NCBI RefSeq assembly: GCF_000224145.3
Contig: NC_020175.2
Coordinates: forward strand, 2,703,278 to 2,767,277
DNA: 64,000 nucleotides
Origin: Ciona intestinalis
Lineage: Eukaryota; Chordata; Ascidiacea; Phlebobranchia; Cionidae
Reading direction: 5' to 3'
Within the stretch, counting starts at the first letter, position 1. Every line of letters starts with the position of its first letter. Positions 13,001 through 25,000 of the stretch are shown piece by piece. The position numbers and the translations under genes are program-made. Under the pieces are notes generated by a model. The model did no database searches, was not told the origin of the DNA, and saw only the letters and a list, made by a program, of their open reading frames with translations.

Positions 13001-16000
13001 AACACAGGGACAAACTATTCAAGGTATTCATATTCTTCTAATTCAAACTTTATTGGTGTAGTTCAAAGGTTCTTAACCTTTTCTTGTATGTTTTACCCTT
13101 GTAACAAAGTTGAATATTAGATTTATCCCCGATGTATAAATTTCTCATTTACTAAGACGAGGAAATTCCCCCTAGGGTTAAATTTACCCCAAGTTAATAA
13201 AGCTAGTGTACTTAATAAATGAAGGACACAACAATCATTATAAAATTGGTTTTCACAACATCAATGGTAATTGGTTTTCACAACCTAATTCACAACCTTT
13301 TCGGTTAAGAGTTGCCCCTAATGTAGTTTTGTTGGTAATTGTTTTTTGATTTTTTGTATGACTGACTATTTGAACAGCCTATTGCCAACCATTGGGTCAG
13401 ACTAGTAAACACTAAGTGTCCATCTCTATAATATACGCTCACAATGGTAGTAGCACAGAGCATCCAATATCTTTTGTTTATGATGTTAGAGCTCTAACAG
13501 AAAAGTGATTGCTAGACTAAAATGATTTCTATTTAAACTATGTGTGTATCAATGTGTGCGTTTTACTTCACAGTATATTGCTTCAACATGCAAGAGAATT
13601 GTTCAACTTTGCTCGTTTACATAATGGCACGTACCATGATGGTATCCCTCAAGCCAAGAAATATTACAAGTATGTTGATATTTTTTTATGGTATGAAATA
13701 ATGTACGGAAAGATATTAATATTGTTTCTATGGTTTTAACCTCGTTAAGGTCAGTTTTTATGCAACTGTAATTTATTGTAATAAAGTTACATAGTTGTTT
13801 CATGTATATCTTTTTTGCATATTCAAACTGGATTTATGGTTTTACAGCATTGTTTGTACTTTTTGTGCATGTATACTTTATAAACTAAACTTTTTACCAA
13901 AGTCATTTTTTGAGGGTCACAAATAGCACTGGGCAAGAATTACAGAGAGAAAAAAAACAAAAAAAACAACAATAAAAAGTAATCTATCTGTATTGTTTCT
14001 AATTTGCATTTGTGTTTTATTCCAACTAACAACAACTGTTGTTTTATTGTTGTTATCTCTTTTTTTGTGTTACTGCAAGCTACATTCTGTATCCTTAACT
14101 AATATGTTATAGTAAGGCCTAGGGTGGGAGGAGACTGGACACCTTTAGCACAGAATATCCAAATATCCTAATCTTGTTTTATACAATTAACAACAGTCTA
14201 TGGAAATCGTAAAGATACAGTTTACAATTCTTTAGGTATTCTTTGATTACTACCAAATGAATGAGAAAATAGAACGGAAGGTGCCACATCTATAAAATAA
14301 CTTTTAATTTATTTCCTTTGGTTACGAAAAGTAGCTTGCAGTAATCAACAAAAAAACATAGAAATAACAATAAAACAACAGTTGTTGTTATATATATTAA
14401 TTACAGTATATTCTTGCATCTTTAGATCCTGGAGTGGATACTGGGACGAGTTATCATGGGCGGCAGCATGGTTGTACAAAGCAACCAACGAGGAACAATA
14501 TTTAACGTTGTCCAAATATTATATCGAGTACAACCCTGATGAATCAGCCATGACAACTTTTAGTTGGGACGATAAAAGACCAGGAGCAACCTTCCTGCTT
14601 GCTCAAATAACTGAGGAGTATGTATTTTTTTACCCATTTGTACAGAACATTTTTATATGGTGGGGTTTGGGAAGACTGAATACTTTTTGCAAATAATTCC
14701 AAATATCCTGATCTTGTTTTAAATATTTAACAGCGGTCTATGGGAGTCGTGAGGATGTGGTTTTATTTTCTTTAAATGCTGTATGTTTACTAACAAATGG
14801 GATTAGAAAATGGAAGGAAAAATTGTCCCAGCTTCCCCCACTCTACTAATATGTTTTTTTACAGAATATGATATTATTTGATATGTTTACTTATAAGAAA
14901 GTATTTCCCTATTAATAAAGGTGAAAAGATTATGAAAATAGCACAACTTTTTACATTATCATTGTATATGATAAAATAAAGTCTAATTATGATATGTCTA
15001 AATTGTTTTTCATTCTGTAAATTTGCACATATTTTTATTTGTAGGGGCCATTTTTTTACATTTGCTTATTGCAGAGTATCATATTATTAATACTTTCCCG
15101 ATGGGATTTTTATTTTTATTAATAAAAAGTACATAAATTAAGAAAATAGCAGCTTTTATTTATCAAATTTTCACATTGTCACATTAAGCATGGTATTCTG
15201 TNCTATACTACNNNNNNNNNNNNNNNNNNNNNNNNNNNNNNNNNNNNNNNNNNNNNNNNNNNNNNNNNNNNNNNNNNNNNNNNNNNNNNNNNNNNNNNNN
15301 NGTCCAAATTATCAGCCATACATAAAAAAAATGAAAAAATTCCCAAACAGAATAATCACCCACAAAGTAACATACATGGTAACTTGTAAGCTGGCACGAG
15401 GTGTTAAACTCTGTGTGATAACGAATGTCGTTTTCCGGCCTTGCGAGGATAAAGTAAGTTTACATTCATTCATTCACTTTTCGTCAAATATTTTTTAAAT
15501 TTTATTTACAATTTTTTCCTTAGGTACAGGTATATTGACCAAGTCAGTGACTTCTGTGATAGCTTGCTGCCTGGAAGAGGTCCAGCTTATACTCCAAAAG
15601 GTTTGCTCTACATTAGTGAGTGGGGACCAAACAGACACGCTGCAAATACGGGGTTCTTATGCATGTTGGCAACGAAAATTGGACTTCGAAGAGACATTTA
15701 TCAAAACTTTGCCTACCAACAGCTTTCATATATTCTTGGTAAGTTTTTTGCCATTTTTTTATAAAAAAGTTTTAATAATTTTAAAAAGTTTTGAAAAAAA
15801 TGATAAACTTTTATAAAAATAGCCTATTGTACTCCATACCTACTTCAACCACCTTTTTTCTCCAACATGCTTATATTAATAATCTTTTAAGTGTCTCATT
15901 TGGTATTAAAAATCTAGTGTATTTCTGTGGTTTCGTTTGCCATTCGGCAAAACATGTTAAAGCATGTTCATTCTGTCTCAGAATATGCTTATACTATATA

Positions 16001-19000
16001 ACAAGCGTTTTTTTCTTTTACTTATATATATATAGTAGAGTGGGACACCTTTTCAATCTATTTTCTCCTCCCATTTGGTAGTAAACAAAGAACATTCAAA
16101 GAAATATTAACCCTATCCTCACCACACCAATAGACCGTTGTTAAATGTTTAAAACACGATCAGGATAATTGGATGTTTTGTGCTAAAGGTGTCCCGTATT
16201 ACCCCACCCTGCTATATATTATTATATTATCTTTATGTAGGTGAGGGTGGGCGTAGTTTTGTTGTTGGTTTTGGCAACAACTCACCTGATCGACCATACC
16301 ACCGTGCAAGTTCGTGTCCCAGCCCCCCTGCAGCGTGTTCATGGGACAACAAGGATACAGACGCACCTAACCCTCATACACTAACTGGTGCTCTTGTAGC
16401 AGGACCAGACAGGTATGCTGGACCAGTTTTTAAGTTAGCAACAAAATTTTAACACAGAAACCTAAGTTTTTGAATTGACAACAAAATTTTAACACAGAAC
16501 CCAGTTTTTGAAGTGGCAACAAAATTTTAACAAAGAAACCCAGGTTTTTGAATTGGCAACAAAATTTTAACACAGAAACCCAGTTTTCTAGGTGGAAATG
16601 AACTTTTAAACGCTGTTGTAATATAAGGTTACACAATTTGTAATGTTTTAATATTATGATTGTTGTCTCCGTCTTTGGTGTGGTAAAATTGTTGTTTGGT
16701 TGTAGAGTTTTTCTTGTAAGACTTGGTGTAGCTTTTTCAGCAGCTGTTGATTGACTAAGATTAAAATTGCAGGATGGTACAGAAATTAACATATGACGTA
16801 GACATATACATTCAAATTTGGAAATAATATAATTTTATTTTTAAAATCTGATATTAAGTTATTGTAAAACAAGGTTTAAACTTTGGAGTGTATGCTTTAA
16901 AAATGTTACTTTGGTTAGGTGGGATGCATTTTCAAATGTTCGTTCCGACACAAAACACAATTCTGTTTCCATTGATTTTAATGCTGGCCTTCAATCTCTT
17001 GCTGCTGGAATATTGGAAATACAGGTAGGAGAGAAAACATTTTGGTCATCCTTTTTCTTCTCTCTCTCTTTTTTATTCTTCTTCTTTCGCTGTCTCTTTC
17101 ACGATTGGTTTTTCTCTCTTTATTACTATTTTTACTACCTAATCTACAACTGTGAAAAGTAGACAGGATATAGCGACAAAAACAGTTGTTAAAACGCCTT
17201 TACACAAACATATTTATGTTTATTTGGAAAAATAAGCATGGTTGCTACACCTAGAAGTGTCTGATAACACAGCACAGTAGTTAGAGCACCACCTCTAGTT
17301 TAGCAGATACAGATTTTCGACTGTGTATTTTTTGGCCTAATATAGATCGAGTACCACCAAAACCTTTACTTACAAGATCATTTACCCTGTTGTCCTAGGT
17401 CACTGGTCAAACGTTTTCCGAACCCAACCCCGAAGAACTACTTTCTGCAATTTCCGAAACTTTTTCGATTCGACACGATTATAATGAAGTATTAAGAAAA
17501 TCACTTCTATTTTACGAAGCACAGAGATCTGGAGAGTTGCCGGCAAATAACCGGATATTGTGGAGAAAATCTGCGTTTATTGATGACCGTGGTTTAAATG
17601 GGGAAGAATTAAGGTGGATGGGATTTTTTCAATTCTTAACGTTTTTTTTTGGAAAGCAAAACTTTTTCTTTCTGATAGAAGCAAAACTTTTTCTGAAAGG
17701 ATAGCTTTCTGCTGTAGAAATTTTATTTAGGATGATTTTTTTGGTAACAATTGCATCTAAAATTTTAGGTGTCAGACCATTAGGTACAACTATTATATAT
17801 GACATCACAGCAGAAAAAATATATATAGGATTACATATGTTTAAAAATAGAAGTTCCTGAAAGGTCCTTTTAGGGTATGATTGCTTTTTAAACCTAACCA
17901 CTAAAAAACATGTATAGTAGGGTGGGAGAAGATGGGACACCTTCAGTACCTAATATCGAAATAACGTGCTTGTGTTTTAAACAATTAACAGCGGTCTATG
18001 GGAGTCGTGAGGATACGGTTTTATAATTTTTTGAATGTTTTTTGTTTACTACCAAATATGACAAAAAATGGAACAAAAAAGTGTTCCATCTCCCCACACC
18101 CTACTATGGATTTCATGTTGGAAAAAACTTTATATATAATTATAGTAAACAATTGATTTTACACACCCTACTGTTGGGTTTTTAAAACTTTATATATTAT
18201 AAACAAATGATTTTATACAGTGGTGGGTATTTTGATGCTGGCGATTATGTGAAGTTCAATTTCCCAATGGCATTCACCACAACTGTGTTATCATGGGGTG
18301 TTCTGCTATATGCAGATGCTTATAATGAAACAAACGAGTTAGAAAATGCAAGAGAGGCAATTAAATGGGCAACTGACTACTTCATAAAGTGCCACGTCAG
18401 CAAATTTGAGTATTATGGACAGGTAAAATATGGGTTTTTATATTTTAATTGTATTATAGTGTAGTAACAGTAACCAATTATGCACCCTACTTAGTTATTT
18501 ACGCTTGGTGTGGTGATGTCAGTTGTGTATTTTTATACACAGGTGTTCTACTTCCTAAACCTCTTGCTCCAATTAAGGAGTTACAACATATGTAACTTTG
18601 TGAGTGATTGTTAAAGTTTTCAATTGTCCACAAAGTTACATAAATGGTAAATCGTAAGCGAACAAGAAGTGTATGAAACAGAACACCTGTGTTATAATGA
18701 CTGTCGTTTCCCAGCCATGCGAGGATAAACAAGTTACATTACATAATATCATAAATACCACTACTTCTGTTAATACAGTCCACATATTAAAAAGACTGCA
18801 ATAACAGACGCTAACTTCACTCATAGGTTGGTGAAGGACGTATCGATCACGTTTTCTGGAGATCCCCACCCAGGAATGAACGAAGAAGAGCGTTTAAACT
18901 CACGCGGTCTGCTCCTGGGTCCGAAGTTATTGCCGAAACTGCTGCTGCCATGGCTGCAGCTTCTATGGTTTTCAGTCAAGTAAATGCGTCATACTCTCAA

Positions 19001-22000
19001 GAGCTTTTAAGCCATGCAAGAGACCTATATGAGTTTGCAGATACCTATAGAGAAATGTACCACAGGTAGGGTAAAAATTACAAATTACGAGTAGTACAAT
19101 TTTTAAGGTATGATTTGCCTAAATGAATGGATTTGTATGAAATGATAACAGTCTGAGTAAATAATATAGTATTTTATATGAAATACTAATATTGTGTGCT
19201 TAATATACTATTTTTTAATGAAATATTGATAATCTAAGCGCCTAATTTTCAGAACTATGTTAAAAACAACAGTCTAAAAGTGACTGTACACAGTATCCGG
19301 AATTCACCTGTTTTGTCCGGATTTCGCTGCCGCATGCGGAACTCGGTAATGGGTTTGCATCGACTTCGCAGGCGAATTTGCATGGTTGATACTGTGTACA
19401 GCCACCTTTAGCCGTTTTTTTGTATGATACACGAAAAATATTAAAGAAGTTTTAAATCCGAAATAAGCATAAAATAATACTTTATTTAGAAAATCTTTGC
19501 AGCTGGTAGATAATCTCACAAGCCACTATAGCTATTTCAGTCAAGCTAATAATATTATATCTTCAGGTCTATAAGAGATGCTGGTAACTTTTACCGCTCA
19601 TATGCTGGATATAATGATGAACTTACATGGGCAGCTGCATGGTTATATTCTGCTACCAATGAAAACCAATATCTGGTGGATGCGCAGGTAAGTCTTATAT
19701 TTACACACAATTGTATGTCTTCGGGCGAGACACTTAACGGCAATTGCTCTAATCTAGTGTTCACTGATGGGTTGTCCAAATTGTCAGCCATAGATACTAA
19801 AAACTAGCCCCCCCCCAAAAAAAAAGATCACTTACAAAATTACATAAGTGGTAACTCATAAGTTGGCATGAGGTGTTTGAATCAAAAAGCCTGTGTTATT
19901 AGGACTGTCGCTGACCCGCTACAATGGGGTAAATAAGTTACATTCATGAATTTAGTTTATTTGAACAGCATGTACCTTAAGATTAAATGCTAAACTTTCT
20001 AAAACGCTGAATTGGACTGCATTATCTATTCCAGTGCCCTCTTAATTATCCATCATTGGCACATTCTTCAAATGGAGGTTAACACCACTTAATGCATTAC
20101 ATTTCAGCTATTTAATCTGAAGTATATTTTTATTTGATATTAATTAATAAGAATTTTTTATTTTTATGGGTGAGGTCAAGGACCTGGGATTTAGGCCAGA
20201 TTTGGCCCATTACCCCAACACCCGGAAAGTCCATTAAAGTCCTTTGTGCGGCCGGTGCCGCGACAGCGCATTGCAGTCAGACACGTATTATATTGCACCA
20301 TTTTTATCCTGTGTGCNNNNNNNNNNNNNNNNNNNNNNNNNNNNNNNNNNNNNNNNNNNNNNNNNNGGTTTTTATTTGATATGGCTTACAATTTGGACAA
20401 CCCATTAGTGACCGCTGGGTCGGACAATGTCTGTAAGTGTCTTGCCAAGGACACATACCCGATCAGTGTAAGTACGCTGCCGAGCATTGAACCGGGGACA
20501 CTTTGGTTTCAATGCAGGCGCCTGAGCCACGGCGCCGGACCGATTAATAAGAATTACTTGCATGTCTTTATTCATATATCTGGTTATACAAACTGTTCAC
20601 CAGGCAAAATACACTGAGTTTAATTTGGCAAGCAAGAAACCAAGTGGTTTTCACTGGGAAGACAAAATAGCTGGCGTCCAACTTCTAATGGCTCAGAACA
20701 CAAGGAATGAAACTTACAAGGTCCACGTTGAACAGTTTTGTGACCGTTTTCTACCAGGAGCAGAGTTTCCGTAAGTAAAGTTTTTGTAAAATGTTTTTGA
20801 AGCTGATTTTGTAGACATATGTCATTTGTGAGTGATGATTTTTTTTAAATGTTTTTGAAGTTTTTATCTCGGAGACCTATGTAAATTGTTAGTTTTTTTT
20901 TAAATGTTTTAAAACTTTAATTTTGTAGACGGATATAACTTGTGGGTGATGTTTTTTTACAAATGTTTTTAAAGCTGATGAGACGCATGCAACATGTGAG
21001 TGATATTTTCCTGTATGCATTAAATATTACATAGCCCAATGTAAGTACAGGGTTAGAGCAATTACCAATAATTGTCTTGCTTATGACAACACACTCGCCC
21101 ACAATGGTAGCAGCATTAATTCTCAAACCCAGTAATCTCAAGTTAAAAAAATGCTCTAAACATTTTTCTATGTCGTGTTATTAAACTTATTTTGACTAGT
21201 TTTTAAAACATAATAAAAATAAAAATATAGACAACTATTTTCTTTGTACTGCAGGTACACACCAAAGGGACTTGTATACATACAAGAGTGGGGCGTTTTA
21301 CGTCATGCAGCAGGTGTTGCATTTATTTGCATGGCAGCTGCTGACTTGGGTATCAAGCAGAATTTGTACAGAGATTTTGCCAAGCGACAAATACACTACA
21401 TGCTTGGTGACAGTGGTCTTGGAAGTTATGTGATTGGATATGGACCTAACCCTCCCACCAGACCTCACCACAGGTGCATATTGTTGTGTAATGTAATGGT
21501 TAACACCTGTTTACAAACGCCGTACAGTTGGTTAGCATGACTGCCTGTAACCTAGAGGTAATGGGTTCAAGCCATTTCGCTGCTACAATTGTGGGCGTAT
21601 GTGTCTTTGGACAAGACAGTTTTAACAATTGCTCCAACCCAATGGTCACTAATGGGTTGTCCAAATTATCAACCACACATAAAACACACCTTACCCACAA
21701 AGTAACATACATGGTAACTCGTAGACTGGCTCGAGGTGTATGAAACAGAACACCTGTGTTATAACAACTGTCATTTTCCGACCATGCAAAGATAGAGTAA
21801 ATTACATTTTTGTGGCGGAAAACTTTACATAAATGCCCACTGAGTTCCATACTTGTCAAATTGCAAGTGCATGTTTTTTTCTCCATTCAGAGCAAGTTCA
21901 TGTCCAATCCCACCAGAACCTTGCAGTTTTACTGCATTGCGTAACCCTGGCAGTAACCCCCACATATTAGTGGGTGCATTAGTTGGAGGTCCAGATGGGA

Positions 22001-25000
22001 ATGATAGATTTCATGATGATAGGCAGAACCACAGGTAAAAAAAAGTGCTGTAAATATAAAATATGGTGGATTTCTTGCTAAAGTGTATTAAAGTGTTTAA
22101 ATTCATTTTTTTTAAATTGGTGTAATGACTGTCTTAGCCCTACCTTGAAAGAACAGATAAGGTACTTTCATTTATTTGCTTTTTTGGATACAATTGAATT
22201 AAACCAGTGGCCACTAAAAAAAATATAAAATAAAAATAAAATAAGTGGCCAAAAAAATCACAGCGTTTTTTTATTGTAACAAAATCAGATCAATAATACT
22301 GTGTTCCCACACAATTTAAAAGCAAAATTAAACAGATTAGGACAAACAGAAATGCTTGAAACCATAGCAAATAAAATACATTTACAGTTAACAAGAATTT
22401 GCAACCTGCTTATTGTATTTATTTCACACTAATACTATTCTTAGGAGCTCAGAAGTTGCCTTAGATTACAATGCAGCTTTTCAATCTGCCATTGCTGGCC
22501 TTCGGTACCAAGAACTCCACCCTCCTGTAACAACAACGACAAGCAACCCTGATATTACCACAACACCAGCTCCATATGTTTCTGTGACTTCCAACAACAC
22601 AGATTACGTTGATATTGATAACTATGGCTTGATAAGTGATGTTGATTTAATGAGGGAGCTAGATTTAAACTTAGGCGGCTTCGATTACAGCGATTTACTT
22701 GCAACGACAGAAAGTTCAATAAATCAAACAGAGAATGCAACAATAGATGTAACGACTGCTCAGACAACAACGCAACTACAAACAACACAAGCTGTAACAA
22801 CTGAAGCACTAACTACTACAAGTGAAACAACAACAATTGCAACTACAACAGCTCAAACAACTATTCAAACAACAACAACAAGTGCTTCTGCCAGTCCGAC
22901 AGTGTCACCAAGAGTTATAACTCCACCAACAACAACAACAATAACAACAAGCACTGTATCTGCTGGTGGTAAGTTAAACTAAAGACATACTGCACTAGTT
23001 TCTATTATAATAATAATAATGACTTAATTTGTCTCTTCGATTACGGTAGCAAAGAATTAAAAATATTTGGAAACGAAAAGACAGGATATACCGCCAAAAC
23101 AACAGTTGTTAAAAATCGCTTAACAGTTAAAACAGATTTACATTTATCAGGAAGAAAATAAGCATGGTCGATACGCTTGCAGACAAACAAGTCATTTATC
23201 CTTTTAACCAGTTCTATATAGATGAAAGCCAATAGCAAGGCATTCAAAGGCAGAGTTGGTCTTTTACCCCATAAAATTATGATTTTGATTAAAAATTACG
23301 CATCAAAAGCATAAAAATGCTGCAGGTCTAAATGGAAACTGATTTTTTGTGACTTTTACCCCATAAAATTATGATTTTGATTAAAAATTACTCATCAAAA
23401 GCATAAAAATACGTCTAAATGGAAACTGATTTTTTTGTGATTTTGTTTCAAAGTTGTCTAACAAAACTATTTATTTTGTTGAAGAAACTGATTGTGTTGC
23501 TTTCAATATATTTGACACCTGTGCTGCTCAAGGACTTGTGGGGAATAACAGGAATTTATGTCGAATCAGATCTTTCAGGGTAAGTTAGTACACAATGATA
23601 TTCATAAATTTCCTTATATTAATTCTGTTTCATTAAGACTACAAATTTTTTTGAGTATATTTTTAAAAAGTGTTATTCGTTCCAAAGTTTATTTCTTTTC
23701 TCGCTGTAAGCCTATACAATACAAAATTAAAATACAACTGAAAATTAAAAATACACTGTACAATTTTGTTATAGACTGTATAACAACAGGCCTACATACA
23801 AAACTAAAAAACCAGCAACTAAATAGTACAATTTTCAACAACAGTTTGAGAAAAATATCCTTTTCAGGGCTGTGCTAATAGACTGGGATCAGCATGTCAT
23901 AGTTTGTGGGCGGTGTGGCCAGTATGGAATAATGATCATGCATCGAATGATCACTGGTTTTCTGAAGAGGAACAGCAATGCCAGTCTAACTCAGGTCAGC
24001 TTATAACTGTAAAAATATAATTTAAAAGCTTTAGTTCAAAAACTGTAAAAAAATAGCGAATCTGACCCTGATCTCATAGAGTTGAATATTTCTTGTGTAA
24101 AGAAATACAGTAAAAATCCGGTGCTACGAAAGCGTAATAGATAAATTAATTTCAACCAAATGTTTAATAAAAGATATATGTTGACAGCTTTAAGGTTGTA
24201 ATAGTAGGTTTTTAACTGATACCATGAAACAGTGGTTAGAGCTCTGGTTTAATACTCAGAGGGAACCTAGATGCTAAAAATTATCCACAAAAAATAATTA
24301 ACCACAAAGTAACATACATGGTAACTCCTAAGCTGGCACGAGGTGTATGAACATTCGTGTTATAACGACTGTCGTTTTCCGGCCATGCGTGAATAAAGTA
24401 AGTTACATTCATTCATTCATACTCGTATGTGGATTAACATGTCTTTGGTCAAGAGGCTTAACCACAATTGCCCCTCATAAGATCTTCAAAATGGTACAGC
24501 TATGTTTGTAACTCTGTAACTCTGAGTTGCTTGCCACGTGACAACATATAGGTAATATTTATTGGTTAGTTTTATTGTTGCAAAAAACTGCTAAAACTAT
24601 TAGCTCTTTTTATTATTTAAAAGATGTTTAATAATAAATGTATTTGGTTGATAAATATTGACATATTTGTTTTTAGTTGAAAGACAAAACTGCTTGTTGC
24701 GAGGGCTTACATCAGCATTTGAAGATTGTTTACTTGTTATTCAAAACCAAATTGGAATCGCAGCAAGAAAATGCAGGTAAAACAGCATTTCTACTGAACT
24801 TAAAACTGGTTATAGTAAACATTGAAACCTAGTAGAGTAGAATGAGCCTTTAGTATAATAAGTAAAAGGTAGAGGTATTGAAAGAACTAAAAATATTCAA
24901 GTTGGAATATTGGTCTGGGTGAAGTTTGTTCATTTGGTATTTAAAATGTAATTGCAGGAAGAAAATGCAGTTGAAAAATAAAGCATAAATATTGTAATCT

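Larger units (their letters stand above)
11462..17024 (+). other. GH9 domain 1 of the cellulase, predicted catalytically dead
   Basis: Fold-defining parts are kept: [63 protein letters not shown]. The three catalytic motifs are not. DAGD is TDGG (245-248), the signature His of PHxR is Tyr553, and the catalytic Glu of NEVAxDYNA is Ser606. The changes fall in three separate exons (11462-11658 with 12004-12188; 16241-16412; 16919-17024), all in open frame, so this looks like a retained pseudoenzyme domain and not decay. It may bind sugar or shape domain 2; that is inference. Confidence 0.85.
17399..22530 (+). other. GH9 domain 2 of the cellulase, catalytic motifs present
   Basis: Runs from [13 protein letters not shown] through [14 protein letters not shown] lies in exon 18221-18422, the His signature [17 protein letters not shown] in 21255-21473, and the DDR...[13 protein letters not shown] signature in 21891-22034 plus 22445-22968. 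All canonical residues are present, so this domain should be the active endoglucanase. Confidence 0.9.

Noticed and set aside
20246-20617. Long frame crossing the gap at 20317
   Set aside because: It runs through N bases, repeat D and a SINE; no splice or domain support.
22555-22809. Minus-strand Leu-rich open frame
   Set aside because: Antisense shadow of the Thr-rich stalk in exon 22445-22968.
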